Part shown: positions 41,730 through 51,472 of the stretch, piece by piece
Numbering within the stretch: the first letter of the stretch is position 1
Layout: each line of letters opens with the position of its first letter
Assembly: GCF_030553055.1 (NCBI RefSeq)
Contig: NZ_CP130713.1
Location: 1,488,001 to 1,552,000, forward strand
DNA from: Streptomyces sp. XD-27
Lineage (GTDB): Bacteria > Actinomycetota > Actinomycetes > Streptomycetales > Streptomycetaceae
Direction of reading: 5' to 3'
DNA length: 64,000 bases
The notes under the pieces: generated by a model
What the model saw: the letters and a program-made list of their open reading frames with translations, nothing else
What the model was told of the DNA's origin: nothing
The model's database searches: none
Position numbers and translations under genes: made by a program

Positions 41730-42976
41730 GCGGCGTGGGCCTTCCGGAAGACCGAGCGGCCGGCGTCCTTGGTCGCGAACGCGCCGCTGAGCAGGGTGCC
41801 GCGGGTGCGGTGCAGCGCGCCGCGCAGCCCGCCGCGCGCGACGAGGTCGGCGAACATCGACTCGTAGCGCCCGGCGACGTTCGACGGGTCGAAGCGGGCG
41901 GAGCGCTCCAGCGCCTGCCGTCCCATCCGCTGCCGCAGCTCGTCGTCGTTGATCAGGCTGAGGAGGCCCTTGGCGATGGCGCCGACGTCGCCGGACTTCA
42001 CCAGTCGGCCGTCCACGCCGTCCTCGATGATCTCGGCCGGGCCGTGCGGGCAGTCGGTCGCCACGACGGGCAGGCCGCAGCGCTGCGCCTCGACGATGGT
42101 CATGCCGAAGGACTCGAGGCTGGAGGTGACGGCGGCGATGGAACCCTTGGCCCACTCGGGGTCGAGCGGGTTGGCGGGGCCCATCAGATAGACGTGGTTG
42201 TACAGGCCGAGCTTGTTGATCAGGGCGCGGAGCTTGGCCTCCTGGCCACCGCCGCCGTAGATCCGCAGCCGCCAGTCGGGGCGCTCCGCCCTGACCTTGG
42301 CGAAGGCCTTTATCAGCAGGTCGTACCGCTTGACGGGGGCGAGCCGGCCCGCCGCGACGACCCACTTCCCGGTGCCGTCGGCCGGCGCGACGCCGGGCTC
42401 GGGCACGCTGTTGGGCACCGCTTCGAGGCGTACGCCGGGCAGCCGCATCTGGCGGCGGTAGGTGTTCGCGTCCGCCTCGGTGACGGTGGTGACCGCGTCC
42501 AGCCGCGGGTAGGCGGCGCGCAGCACGTACTTGAGGTCCTGGGAGTGCGTGCTGAGGGTCAGGTGCTCCTGGCCGACGCGGACCGGGCCGCGGCGGGCCT
42601 CGCGGGCGATGTGCACGTTCAGCCCCGGGCGGGTGCCGACCACGACGTCCGCGTCCAGCCCCCGCAGGTGTTCGCCGATCCGGCGGTCGGTGAGCGCGTT
42701 GTACTGCTTGTAGCGGCCCTCCGCGCTGGGGAAGACGCGTGCGGGGCGGGCGTACTCGGGGTCGTCGCCGTCGTAGGTCGGGCTCTCCTTGCGGATGTCC
42801 ACCAGGTGCCGCAGCCGGACGTTCGGGCCGGGGTCGAAAACCGGTGTGTCGCGGTGGCGGAAGACCGAGACGATCTCCACGTCGTGCTGCTCCGCCAGCG
42901 TGCGGGCGGTGTTGTACGTGGTGCGAATCGTCCCGCCGATCCCGTACGCGTTGTGTATCAGGAATGAGATGTGCAT
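41726..42976 (-). CDS. GT4-family glycosyltransferase
   Basis: 416 residues from ATG 42976. N-terminal HISFLIHNAYGIGGTIRTTY is the GT-B start with GGT donor-loop motif; C-terminal GRLAPVKRYDLLIKAFAKVR and SSLESFGMTIVEAQRCGLPV carry the E-x7-E motif of retaining GT4 transferases. Sugar and acceptor unknown. The next gene starts within its stop codon, so the two are coupled. Confidence 0.88.
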   Translation of the reverse strand: MHISFLIHNAYGIGGTIRTTYNTARTLAEQHDVEIVSVFRHRDTPVFDPGPNVRLRHLVDIRKESPTYDGDDPEYARPARVFPSAEGRYKQYNALTDRRIGEHLRGLDADVVVGTRPGLNVHIAREARRGPVRVGQEHLTLSTHSQDLKYVLRAAYPRLDAVTTVTEADANTYRRQMRLPGVRLEAVPNSVPEPGVAPADGTGKWVVAAGRLAPVKRYDLLIKAFAKVRAERPDWRLRIYGGGGQEAKLRALINKLGLYNHVYLMGPANPLDPEWAKGSIAAVTSSLESFGMTIVEAQRCGLPVVATDCPHGPAEIIEDGVDGRLVKSGDVGAIAKGLLSLINDDELRQRMGRQALERSARFDPSNVAGRYESMFADLVARGGLRGALHRTRGTLLSGAFATKDAGRSVFRKAHAA

Positions 42977-43262
42977 CCGTCCCCGTGCCCCACCGTTTTC
43001 TGTGCGAACGCATCGGGCGTTCGCGTAGTCACTGGGGTAGACCGGCAAAGCGGTTGCAAGGTTGGGTGTGATCATCATCTTGTTCCACAACAGATACCGA
43101 ATCGGTAGCCCGAATCCGGAACCTGTCCGGACCCTTTCCCCTCAGGGCTCGTGAGGGCGCGTCAGTGTCGGCCCTCCGCGCGTGACCGAGGCCACTCATC
43201 CTGCGTTGAACAGTACGCGCCGCGGATCGCCCGGCGCGGAAGCACGAGACCGAGGAGCCACC

Positions 43263-44090
43263 GTGCCGCGCATGCTCGACGTCAGCGACGACGTACGTGC
43301 CGAGATCGGCGATGAGGAAGCCAACCGGCTGCTGACCGGTGACGGCGCCCCGGGCACATACGACTGCACCTCCTGCCGCACCCCCGGCGACACCGAGCAG
43401 GAGCCCACCAGCACCGTGCTCTTCGTCGGCGAGGAGACCGCCGTCCTCGCGTTCGCCCACGCCACCTGCGTCCCCTCGCAGGTGGTCCCGGTCTCCGAGG
43501 ACCAGTTGCAGAGCGCGGTGCACTCCATCACCGGCGAGGCGCCCGGATCCCCAGCCGGTGCGCCGCCGATCGGGAGCGAACTGCCCGGGAGCGGGGCGCC
43601 CGAGGCGGAGCCCACGCACCGTCAGGCCGTGCTCAACGTGACCTGCGGACTCATCCTGATGGACGGTGAGCCGCGCCCGGCGCTGGTCGTGGAGCCGACC
43701 GCGCCGATCGCCCGGCCCGGCACCAACGGCCCGGGGGACGACTTCCTTCCGCTCCTCATCGAGCAGGGGTTCCTGCCCGTCGACGATCTCGCCCAAGCAC
43801 CGTCGCCGATCCACGGCTGGTCCGTGCTGATGGCCGCGGGGCAGCTGCACGCGGTGCTGATGCCGGACGGCGCGGGCTCCCAGGCGGCGTGGTGGCAGGC
43901 GCACCGGCCGATGCCGGTGACCGAGGGCTGGCGGCTGGCGGTCAACAAGAACCCGTCGGTGCTGGTCTACGCCGCTCCCTCCGGGGCGATCGGCAACCAG
44001 CCGCGTGAGGACCAGATGCGTGACGCTCTGGAGCGGGCCGCCGCGCGGGGCGTGCTCGTCGCCGCCGCGATGCCGCTGTCGGGCACATGA
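43263..44090 (+). CDS. Conserved hypothetical protein (275 aa)
   Basis: From GTG 43263 (GAGGAG 6 nt upstream): MPRMLDVSDDVRAEIGDEEA. It has CTSC and later Cys residues in the first 80 residues (GTYDCTSCRTPGDTEQEPTS), a Gly/Pro linker and a C-terminal helical/beta domain ending ALERAAARGVLVAAAMPLSG. I do not recognise a named family; the CTSC-x-C spacing could be a metal site. Its stop overlaps the next gene start as ATGA. Confidence 0.65.
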   Translation: MPRMLDVSDDVRAEIGDEEANRLLTGDGAPGTYDCTSCRTPGDTEQEPTSTVLFVGEETAVLAFAHATCVPSQVVPVSEDQLQSAVHSITGEAPGSPAGAPPIGSELPGSGAPEAEPTHRQAVLNVTCGLILMDGEPRPALVVEPTAPIARPGTNGPGDDFLPLLIEQGFLPVDDLAQAPSPIHGWSVLMAAGQLHAVLMPDGAGSQAAWWQAHRPMPVTEGWRLAVNKNPSVLVYAAPSGAIGNQPREDQMRDALERAAARGVLVAAAMPLSGT

Positions 44091-44695
44091 CCGGGACCGC
44101 CGCGCAGCCGTCGCGGCCGTACCCTCCGTCGCGGCATTCGCCGTCGGCCCACCCTCCGGAGTACATGGCCCAGTACCCCCCACGTCCGGCACGGCCCGCG
44201 CCGCAGGTGCAGTGGCATCCCTCCCCCTACGCCCTGGAGGGCGTGGGGGGACCCCCAGCGGCGCAGGTTCCGACGCGCTTCGCGCCTGTGGCCCATTCGC
44301 CGCAACGACCGCATCCGTCCGAAGACGTGGTCGTTGGCTCCTACGTGCACGCATACGACCCCGCCTCCCGCTCCCCGTATCCGATTCCCGGCATGCGGCA
44401 GTCGCAGGACCCGTCGTCCGAGTACCAGCAGCGCTCGGCCACGCCGATCTACGACGCGCTGTACGCGGAGTACCGCAGGCTGTTCCGGGCGCTGCCCGGC
44501 GACCGTACGGGCGACGAGGAGCTGGGATTCACCGGGTTCGAGGCCCTGGGATCGGGCACCGGGCAGTCGGCGTGGCGGCGGCAGGAGGTCGTCCGGCCGC
44601 CGTCCGAGGACCGCCCGCCCGAGCGGCCGTACCGCGGGGGCTACCGGCCCGCGCTGCCGCCCGCACCGCGCGACGGGCGGGCCCGCGGGTTCTGA
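44087..44695 (+). CDS. Pro-rich hypothetical protein carrying an in-frame palindromic repeat
   Basis: 202 residues, ATGA-coupled to the previous gene. The N-terminal half is Pro/Ser/Arg-rich; residues 46-57 (PYALEGVGGPPA) are encoded by an in-frame copy of the 39-bp palindrome (44221-44259). The C-terminal 90 residues include a conserved-looking helix ATPIYDALYAEYRRLFRALP and DEELGFTGFEALGSG. Function unknown. Convergent to der. Confidence 0.6.
   Translation: MTGTAAQPSRPYPPSRHSPSAHPPEYMAQYPPRPARPAPQVQWHPSPYALEGVGGPPAAQVPTRFAPVAHSPQRPHPSEDVVVGSYVHAYDPASRSPYPIPGMRQSQDPSSEYQQRSATPIYDALYAEYRRLFRALPGDRTGDEELGFTGFEALGSGTGQSAWRRQEVVRPPSEDRPPERPYRGGYRPALPPAPRDGRARGF
44221..44259. repeat. 39-bp palindromic repeat, copy a (in frame)
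   Basis: CTCCCCCTACGCCC and GGGCGTGGGGGG form an imperfect stem around TGGA, followed by ACCCCCAGC. 36 of 39 bases match copy c (54914-54952 on the opposite strand). It is read through in the gene at 44087. Confidence 0.85.
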
Positions 44696-44718
44696 ATCCC
44701 GCGGGTCGCCGGCCGCGG

Positions 44719-46179
44719 CTACTTCTTGCGGCCGCGCTTCTCCCGGACCCGTACGGAGATGTGGATCGGGGTCCCCTCGAAGCCGAACTCCTCGCGCAGC
44801 CGCCGCTCGACGAAGCGGCGGTATCCGGCCTCCAGGAAGCCGGAGGCGAAGAGGACGAACCGCGGCGGCTTGGTGCCCGCCTGCGTCCCGAAGAGGATGC
44901 GGGGCTGCTTGCCGCCGCGGATCGGGTGCGGGTGCGAGGCGACGATCTCACCGAGGAAGGCGTTGAGCCGCCCGGTGGGCACCCGGGTCTCCCAGCCCGC
45001 CAGCGCCGTCTCGATGGCCGGGACCAGCTTCTCCATGTGGCGGCCGGTGCGGGCCGAGACGTTGACCCGCGGCGCCCAGGAGACCTGGCCCATCTCGGTC
45101 TCGATCTCGCGCTCCAGGTAGTAGCGGCGCTCCTCGTCGAGGGTGTCCCACTTGTTGTACGCGATGACCATGGCCCGGCCCGCCTCGACGGCCATCGTCA
45201 CGATCCGCTGGTCCTGGACGCTGATGGACTCGCTGGTGTCGATCAGGACGACCGCCACCTCGGCCTTCTCGACGGCGGCCGCGGTGCGCAGCGAGGCGTA
45301 GTAGTCGGCGCCTTCCTGGAGGTGCACCCGGCGCCGGATACCGGCGGTGTCCACGAACTTCCAGGTCTTGCCGCCCAGCTCGATGATCTCGTCGACGGGG
45401 TCGCGGGTGGTGCCCGCCAGCTCGTTGACGACGACCCGCTCCTCGTTCGCGACCTTGTTGAGCAGCGAAGACTTGCCGACGTTCGGGCGGCCGATGAGCG
45501 CGATCCGGCGCGGCCCGCCGACGCCGCCGCCGAAGGTCTGGGCCGGGGCCTCGGGGAGCGCCTCCAAAACGGCGTCGAGCATGTCGCCGGTGCCGCGGCC
45601 GTGCAGCGCGGAGACCGGGTACGGCTCGCCCAGGCCGAGCGACCAGAGCATCGCGGCGTCCGCCTCGGCGCTGGGTCCGTCCACCTTGTTGGCGCACAGG
45701 ACGACGGGCTTGCCGGCCCGGCGCAGCAGCTTCACCACGGCCTCGTCGGTGTCGGTCGCGCCGACCGTGGCGTCCACGACGAACACGACGGCGTCGGCGG
45801 CCTCGATGGCGAACTCCGCCTGGGCGGCCACGGACGCGTCGATGCCGAGGACGTCCTGCTCCCAGCCGCCGGTGTCGACCACCTTGAAGCGGCGGCCTGC
45901 CCATTCGGCCTCGTACGTGACGCGGTCGCGGGTGACGCCGGGGCGGTCCTCGACGACGGCCTCGCGGCGGCCGATGACGCGGTTCACCAGGGTCGACTTG
46001 CCGACGTTGGGGCGGCCGACGACGGCGAGCACCGGCAGCGGGCCGTGCCCGGCCGCCTCCAGCGCGCCCTCGACCTCCTCGGCGTCGAAGCCTTCCTGCG
46101 CGGCGAGCTCCATGAACTCCGCGTACTCGGCGTCGCCAAGCTCACCGTGCTCGTCGCCGGTGTGGATCTGGTCGTTCAT
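44719..46179 (-). CDS. der: Ribosome-associated GTPase Der (EngA)
   Basis: 486 residues with two tandem G domains: [20 protein letters not shown] and [20 protein letters not shown], each with DTGG/DTAG switch and NKVD/NKWD motifs, plus a C-terminal KH-like domain. Der is needed for 50S subunit assembly. An N-terminal extension of about 45 acidic residues is common in actinobacteria. Downstream of cmk and plsC, as elsewhere in actinobacteria. Confidence 0.97.
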   Translation of the reverse strand: MNDQIHTGDEHGELGDAEYAEFMELAAQEGFDAEEVEGALEAAGHGPLPVLAVVGRPNVGKSTLVNRVIGRREAVVEDRPGVTRDRVTYEAEWAGRRFKVVDTGGWEQDVLGIDASVAAQAEFAIEAADAVVFVVDATVGATDTDEAVVKLLRRAGKPVVLCANKVDGPSAEADAAMLWSLGLGEPYPVSALHGRGTGDMLDAVLEALPEAPAQTFGGGVGGPRRIALIGRPNVGKSSLLNKVANEERVVVNELAGTTRDPVDEIIELGGKTWKFVDTAGIRRRVHLQEGADYYASLRTAAAVEKAEVAVVLIDTSESISVQDQRIVTMAVEAGRAMVIAYNKWDTLDEERRYYLEREIETEMGQVSWAPRVNVSARTGRHMEKLVPAIETALAGWETRVPTGRLNAFLGEIVASHPHPIRGGKQPRILFGTQAGTKPPRFVLFASGFLEAGYRRFVERRLREEFGFEGTPIHISVRVREKRGRKK

Positions 46180-46228
46180 GAAGCCTGTTTCCTGTCGTCT
46201 GTCATCCGTGGTGATCCGAGCGGATCAC

Positions 46229-46918
46229 TTAAGTCTCACACCGGCGCCCGGTGGAACGCCTGGCGTTTTCCAGGTGCGCGCTCAGCCGCCGCTGGATACG
46301 CAACGTCGCCTCGTCCAGCGCGGCCTTGGTGCGGCGGCCGCTGCCGTCCCCCGCGTCGAAGGCGTCTCCGAAGACGACGTCGATCCGGCCGCGCAGCGGC
46401 GGCAGACCCTGTATCACGCGGCCGCGCTTCTCGTTGCTGCCGAGCACCGCGACCGGCACGATCGGCGCCCCGGAGCGCACCGCGAAGTACGCGAGGCCGG
46501 CGCGCAGCGAGGCGAAGTCGCCCTCGCCCCGGGTGCCCTCGGGGAAGATGCCGAGGACGCCGCCGTGGCGCAGCACGGCCAGCGCGCTGGTGATCGCGGT
46601 CCGGTCGGCGCCGGAGCGGTCCACCTTGAGCTGGCCTATCCCCCGCAGGAACGGGTCGAGCGGGCCGACGAACGCCTCTTTCTTGATCAGGAAGTGCACC
46701 GGGCGCGGCGCCGTCCCCATCAGCATCGGTCCGTCGATGTTGTGCGAGTGGTTCACCGCGAGGATGACGGGCCCGGCGGCCGGGACGCGCCAGGCGCCGA
46801 GCACCCGGGGCTTCCACAGGCCGTGCATGAGGCCGATGCCGATCCGGCGGCCGACCGCGGCACCGGCGGCGGACGGCGGCGCGGGTGCGCTCGCCTGGCC
46901 CGGCGCGGCTGCGCTCAC
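46229..46918 (-). CDS. plsC: 1-acyl-sn-glycerol-3-phosphate acyltransferase (PlsC family)
   Basis: 229 residues from GTG 46918, overlapping the cmk stop as GTGA. It has the acyltransferase motifs VNHSHNIDGPMLMG (HX4D block, read as NHSHNID) and LGIFPEGTRGEGDFASLR. Membrane-associated transfer of acyl groups to lysophosphatidate. Sits between cmk and der; this order is widely conserved in actinobacteria. Confidence 0.9.
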   Translation of the reverse strand: MSAAAPGQASAPAPPSAAGAAVGRRIGIGLMHGLWKPRVLGAWRVPAAGPVILAVNHSHNIDGPMLMGTAPRPVHFLIKKEAFVGPLDPFLRGIGQLKVDRSGADRTAITSALAVLRHGGVLGIFPEGTRGEGDFASLRAGLAYFAVRSGAPIVPVAVLGSNEKRGRVIQGLPPLRGRIDVVFGDAFDAGDGSGRRTKAALDEATLRIQRRLSAHLENARRSTGRRCET

Positions 46919-47619
46919 CTGGCCTGCCGCTTCTCTTCGACCAGGGTGACCACGCACTCGATGACCTGCTGGAGGGTGAGGTCGGTGGTGTCCACCTCGA
47001 CCGCGTCGTCCGCCTTGGCCAGCGGCGAGGTCTTGCGGCCGGAGTCGGCGGCGTCGCGCTGGGCGAGGGCGGCCTGGGTGGCGGCCAGGTCGGCGGCGCC
47101 CTTGCCCTTGAGCTCACCGTTGCGGCGGGCGGCGCGCGCCTCCGGCGACGCGGTGAGGAAGATCTTGAGGTCGGCGTCGGGCAGCACCGTGGTGCCGATG
47201 TCCCGGCCCTCCACGACGATGCCGTGTTCGGCGGCCGCCGCGATGGAGCGCTGCAGCTCGGTGATCCGGGACCGCACCTCCGGGACCGCGCTGACGGCGC
47301 TGACCCGCGAGGTGACCTCCTGGGTGCGGATGGGACCGGCCACGTCGACGCCGTCGACCGTGATGCCCGGGGCGGCCGGGTCGGTGCCGGAGACGATGAC
47401 CGGCTTGGCGGCGGCGTCGGCGACGGCGGCCGCGTCGGCCACGTCGATGCCGTTGTCCAGCATCCACCACGTGATCGCCCGGTACTGGGCCCCGGTGTCC
47501 AGGTAGCCGAAGCCGAGCTTGGCGGCGACGGCCTTGGAGGTGCTGGACTTGCCCGTGCCTGCGGGGCCGTCGATCGCGACGATCACTGCTGCCGGAGCGG
47601 TCCGGGCGGCGGTTTCCAC
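46915..47619 (-). CDS. cmk: Cytidylate kinase
   Basis: 234 residues from GTG 47619 (AGGAAGG, 11 nt), beginning METAARTAPAAVIVAIDGPA; a GTG at 47631 is closer to the site but too near. P-loop is DGPAGTGKSSTSKAVAAKLG; then LDTGAQYRAITW and EGRDIGTTVLPDADLK. Phosphorylates CMP/dCMP. The stop overlaps plsC start. Confidence 0.95.
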   Translation of the reverse strand: METAARTAPAAVIVAIDGPAGTGKSSTSKAVAAKLGFGYLDTGAQYRAITWWMLDNGIDVADAAAVADAAAKPVIVSGTDPAAPGITVDGVDVAGPIRTQEVTSRVSAVSAVPEVRSRITELQRSIAAAAEHGIVVEGRDIGTTVLPDADLKIFLTASPEARAARRNGELKGKGAADLAATQAALAQRDAADSGRKTSPLAKADDAVEVDTTDLTLQQVIECVVTLVEEKRQAR

Positions 47620-47754
47620 GGTGACAGACACCTTCCTGTGCACGGGGTGAGCTGGTGGGGCTCGGTGAGTGGTCCTTGCGGGCTCGTTCGATGAGCCCTG
47701 CACAAGGTTACTGGGTGAGCCGGTGGCCCCGGACAGCCCGTGGCCACGGGGCCT

Positions 47755-48840
47755 TCACTGGCGGATCGACCAGCCCCGCTCGCGCAGCGCCGCGGTCAGG
47801 CCCGGAACCGCCCGCGGCTCCACCATGAGCTGGATCAGGCCCGCCTGCTGCCCGGTGGCGTGCTCGATGCGTACGTCCTCGATGTTGACCCCGGCCTGCC
47901 CGGCGTCCGCGAAGATCCGGGCCAGCTCGCCCGGCTGGTCGCCGATGAGGACCGTGACGCTCTCGTACGCCGTCGGGGCCGCGCCGTGCTTGCCGGGCAC
48001 CCGCTCGCGGCCCGCGTTGCCGCGCCGCAGCACGTCCGCGATCCCGGCGGCGCCGCCGCTGCGCTTGTCCTCGTCCGCGGAGTCCAGCGCCCGCAGCGAG
48101 CGGACCGTCTCGTCAAGGTCGGCGGCGACGGCGGCGAGCACGTCGGCGACCGGGCCGGGGTTGGCGGACAGGATGTCGATCCACATCCCGGGGTCGGAGG
48201 CCGCGATCCGGGTCACGTCCCGGATGCCCTGCCCGCACAGCCGTACCGCCGTCTCGTCGGCGTCCCGCAGCCGCGCGGCGACCATGCTGGACAGCAGCTG
48301 CGGGGTGTGCGAGACGAGGGCGACGGCGCGGTCGTGCGCGTCGGCGTCCATCACCACGGGCACGGCGCGGCACAGGGCGACGAGCTCCAGGGCGAGGTTG
48401 AGCACCTCGGTGTCGGTGCCGGGGGTGGGGGTGAGCACCCACGGCCGCCCCTCGAACAGGTCGGCGGTGGCGGCCAGCGGGCCCGAGCGCTCGCGGCCGG
48501 CCATCGGGTGCGTACCGATGTAGCGGGTCAGGTCGCAGCCGAGCGCCTCCAGTTCGCGGCGCGGCCCGCCCTTGACGCTGGCGACGTCGAGGTAGCCGCG
48601 GGCTGCGCCCCGGCGCATCGCGGCGGCCAGGTGCTCGGCCACGTGCGCGGGCGGTACGGCGACGATCGCCAGGTCCACCGGCCCGGCCGGCTCGGCGTCC
48701 GTCCCGGCACCGAGCGCCGCGGCGGTGCGGGCCTGGGCCGGGTCGTGGTCGGCGAGGTGCACCTGGACCCCGCGGCCGGCCAGGGCCAGCGCGGCGGACG
48801 TGCCGATCAGTCCGGTACCGATGACGAGGGCGGTTCTCAC
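47755..48840 (-). CDS. tyrA: Prephenate dehydrogenase (TyrA) with C-terminal ACT domain
   Basis: 361 residues from GTG 48840, overlapping the aroH stop as GTGA. NAD-binding ALVIGTGLIGTSAALALAGR; active-site THPMAGRERSGPLAATADLF; a C-terminal ACT domain (YESVTVLIGDQPGELARIFA) that would allow feedback by an amino acid. It converts prephenate to 4-hydroxyphenylpyruvate, tyrosine pathway. Confidence 0.94.
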   Translation of the reverse strand: MRTALVIGTGLIGTSAALALAGRGVQVHLADHDPAQARTAAALGAGTDAEPAGPVDLAIVAVPPAHVAEHLAAAMRRGAARGYLDVASVKGGPRRELEALGCDLTRYIGTHPMAGRERSGPLAATADLFEGRPWVLTPTPGTDTEVLNLALELVALCRAVPVVMDADAHDRAVALVSHTPQLLSSMVAARLRDADETAVRLCGQGIRDVTRIAASDPGMWIDILSANPGPVADVLAAVAADLDETVRSLRALDSADEDKRSGGAAGIADVLRRGNAGRERVPGKHGAAPTAYESVTVLIGDQPGELARIFADAGQAGVNIEDVRIEHATGQQAGLIQLMVEPRAVPGLTAALRERGWSIRQ

Positions 48841-49199
48841 TGGGCGATGTCCTTGCGCAGGGCCGCGGCGGCGCCGAGGTAGACATGGGCCACCTCGGAC
48901 CGCTCCAGGCCGGTCTCGACATGGGCGAGGAGGCGGACGACCCGCGGCATGGCGCCGGCGATGTCCAGCTCCTGGGCGCAGATCAGCGGTACGTCGGTGA
49001 TCCCGAGCCGGCGCGCGGCGACGGCGGGGAAGTCGCTGTGCAGGTCGGGGGTGGCGGTGAACCACATGCTGATCAGGTCCTCGCCCGTCAGGGAGTTGCG
49101 CTCCAGGACGGCGGTGATCAGCTCCGAGACCCGCTCGTGCATGTGCTCCGCTTCGTCCCGGTCCAGCTGGACGGCCCCGCGGACCGCTCGTACCGCCAC
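48837..49199 (-). CDS. aroH: Chorismate mutase, AroH type
   Basis: 120 residues from GTG 49199. VRAVRGAVQLDRDEAEHMHE, and LDIAGAMPRVVRLLAHVET are characteristic of the monofunctional trimeric chorismate mutase. It makes prephenate, the substrate of the coupled TyrA that follows with a 4-nt overlap. The two steps of tyrosine synthesis are therefore joined in one transcript. Confidence 0.92.
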   Translation of the reverse strand: MAVRAVRGAVQLDRDEAEHMHERVSELITAVLERNSLTGEDLISMWFTATPDLHSDFPAVAARRLGITDVPLICAQELDIAGAMPRVVRLLAHVETGLERSEVAHVYLGAAAALRKDIAQ

Positions 49200-49314
49200 G
49201 TGCCTGCTCCCTGGGTGTCCCGTATCCGGTGCCTGATCAGCTTAACGAGCCGGTGCGGTGCACCGCCGCGCAAGACCGTCCTGCGAGACGGGAGCGGACC
49301 CGTCCGGTAGAACC

Positions 49315-49683
49315 ATGAGCATGATCTACCACTTGGTGCGCCTCGACGACTGGCTGGTCGCCCCCGACCGCCCCTATGCCCCGCCGACGCTGGCCGAGGA
49401 CGGGTTCGTGCACTGCTCGCCCGACGAGGACACCACTCTCGCCGTCGCCAACGCCTTCTACCGGGACACCCCGGGCCCGCTGATGGCCCTGATGATCGAC
49501 GAGCACCGGCTGGACGTGCTGGTGCGCTGGGAGCGCGCCGACCCGACCCCGCCGCCCGGGGTGCCGCCCACCACCCTCTTCCCGCACGTGTACGGGCACA
49601 TCGTGCGGGCGGCGGTGGTGGGGATGCTGGAGGTCGTACGGGAGCCGGACGGGCGGGCGACCGGCTTCGCCGTCTGGTCATAG
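49315..49683 (+). CDS. DUF952 family protein
   Basis: 122 residues, ATG 49315 (ATG 49321 also possible; weak ribosome-binding site). It reads MIYHLVRLDDWLVAPDRPYA and EDGFVHCSPDEDTTLAVANA, then HVYGHIVRAAVVGMLEVVRE, the DUF952 pattern. Its function is unknown. It is the only plus-strand gene between aroH and rluB, with its stop 13 nt from rluB's. Confidence 0.85.
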   Translation: MSMIYHLVRLDDWLVAPDRPYAPPTLAEDGFVHCSPDEDTTLAVANAFYRDTPGPLMALMIDEHRLDVLVRWERADPTPPPGVPPTTLFPHVYGHIVRAAVVGMLEVVREPDGRATGFAVWS

Positions 49684-49695
49684 AGCCTCTGGGCC

Positions 49696-50795
49696 CTACA
49701 GGTCGACCTCGCGCATCAGCATGCCGACCTCGGTGTTGGTCAGCCGCCGCAGCCAGCCGGACTTCTGGTCGCCGAGGGCGATCGGGCCGAAGCTGGTGCG
49801 CACCAGCTTCTCGACCGGGAAGCCGGCCTCGGCGAGCATGCGGCGCACGATGTGCTTGCGTCCCTCGTGCAGGACCACCTCGACCAGGTAGTTCTTGCCG
49901 AGGTTCTGCACCACCTTGAAGTGGTCGGCGCGGGCATAGCCGTCCTCCAGCTGGATGCCGCTCATGAGCTGCTTGCCCAGGTCGCGCGGGAGGGGGCCCT
50001 GGATCGCGGCGAGGTAGGTCTTCTGCACGCCGTACCGGGGGTGGGTGAGGCGGTGGGCCAGCTCCCCGTGGTTGGTGAGCAGGATGATGCCCTCGGTCTC
50101 GGTGTCCAGGCGGCCGACGTGGAAGAGCCGGGTCTCGCGGTTGGTGACGTAGTCGCCCAGGCACTGGCGGCCGTCGGGGTCCTCCATGGTGGAGACGACC
50201 CCGGCGGGCTTGTTGAGCGCGAAGAACAGGTACGACTGCGTGGCGACGGTCAGCCCGTCGACCTTGATCTCGTCCTTCTCGGGGTCGACGCGCAGCCCCT
50301 GCTCGGTGACGATCCTGCCGTTGACCTCGACCCGGCGCTGGTCGATCAGCTCCTCGCAGGCTCGGCGGGAGCCCATGCCCGCGCGCGCGAGGACCTTCTG
50401 CAGCCGCTCGCCCTCCTGCTCGGCTCCGGGGAAGGTCTTGGGGGTCTTGATCTGCGGCTTGTCCGCGTACCGGTCGCGGTTGCGCTGCTCGATCCTGGCG
50501 TCCAGCTCCCGCGGGCGGGCCGGGGCACCGTCGCGGCGGGGGCCGCCGCCCCGGCTCTTCTGCGAGGGCTTCGGGCCGCCCTTGGCGCCGCCGCGGGCCG
50601 CCGCGCCGCGGCCCTTGCGGGGACCGCCGGCCTCCTCGCCGAAACCGCCGACGTCGTAGCGGCGCTCCTCGGGGCGTGGACGGCGAGGGCGCTGCCCTTC
50701 GTCGCGCTGTCCCCCCGTCTTCGACCGGGGGTGCCCCCACCCGCTCCCCGGTAGTTACCGCGTCCGGTGTTCTTGCCGCTGCCGCTGCTTCGCAT
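49696..50795 (-). CDS. rluB: rRNA pseudouridine synthase RluB/RsuA family, apparent frameshift at the N-terminus
   Basis: S4 domain GERLQKVLARAGMGSRRACE and catalytic HVGRLDTETEGIILLTNHGE, with the essential Asp. The S4 frame has no start codon above ATG 50376, which would cut the S4 domain. ATG 50795, overlapping the scpB stop, starts another frame (MRSSGSGKNTGRGNYRGAGG) that matches the usual disordered N-terminus. The two join if one shift occurs at the palindrome 50711-50739. Without it the gene lacks an intact S4 domain. Confidence 0.8.
50711..50739. repeat. Palindromic repeat, copy d (in rluB)
   Basis: CCCCCCGTCTTCGACCGGGGG hairpin core followed by TGCCCCCA. It is a divergent relative of copies a-c, sharing the G/C stem and the CCCCCA end. 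The rluB frame changes here. Confidence 0.6.
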
Positions 50796-51472
50796 CAAAG
50801 TTCCGTCGTCGTCGTGTCGTCTGCGTCGGTGTCCGGAGCGTCCGGATCGAACGACGGCACACCCTCTTGCGTCTCTGCCTCGATCGCGTCCGCCTCGGGG
50901 AGGAAGGGCGCGAGCTCCGGGAGCTCGTCCAGGCCGCGCAGGCCCATCCGCTCCAGAAAGTAATTCGTCGTCCTGTACAGGATCGCACCTGTTTCGGGTT
51001 CCGTCCCCGCCTCCTCCACCAGACCACGCTGCAGGAGGGTGCGCATCACGCCGTCGCAGTTCACTCCGCGTACGGCCGAGACCCGCGAACGGCTGACCGG
51101 TTGACGGTACGCGACCACGGCCAGGGTCTCCAGCGCGGCCTGGGTCAGCCGGGCCTGCTGGCCGTCCAGGACGAAGCTCTCCACGGCGCTCGCGTAGGCG
51201 GGCCGGGTGTAGTAGCGCCAGCCGCCGGCGACGAGTCGCAGCTCGAAGCCTCGGCGCTGCACGGTGTACTCGTCGGCCAGCTCGCGCAGCGCGTCGGCGA
51301 CCTCGCGCCGCGGCCGCTGGAGGATCTTGGCGAGGTGCTCCTCGGTGGCGGGCTCGTCGACGACCATGAGGACGGCCTCCAGGGCGGGCTTGAGGTCGAG
51401 CTCGGTGAGGTCGCAGGCCCCGGCCGGGGCCTCCGCGGCCTCGGCCTCGGCCTCGGTCGACTCATGGCTCAT
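50795..51472 (-). CDS. scpB: Segregation and condensation protein ScpB
   Basis: 225 residues from ATG 51472, overlapping the scpA stop by ATGA. Winged-helix pair: KPALEAVLMVVDEPATEEHL, TQAALETLAVVAYRQPVSRS and RVSAVRGVNCDGVMRTLLQR. With ScpA and SMC it condenses chromosomes. The acidic tail (DADDTTTTEL) is variable. Confidence 0.95.
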   Translation of the reverse strand: MSHESTEAEAEAAEAPAGACDLTELDLKPALEAVLMVVDEPATEEHLAKILQRPRREVADALRELADEYTVQRRGFELRLVAGGWRYYTRPAYASAVESFVLDGQQARLTQAALETLAVVAYRQPVSRSRVSAVRGVNCDGVMRTLLQRGLVEEAGTEPETGAILYRTTNYFLERMGLRGLDELPELAPFLPEADAIEAETQEGVPSFDPDAPDTDADDTTTTEL

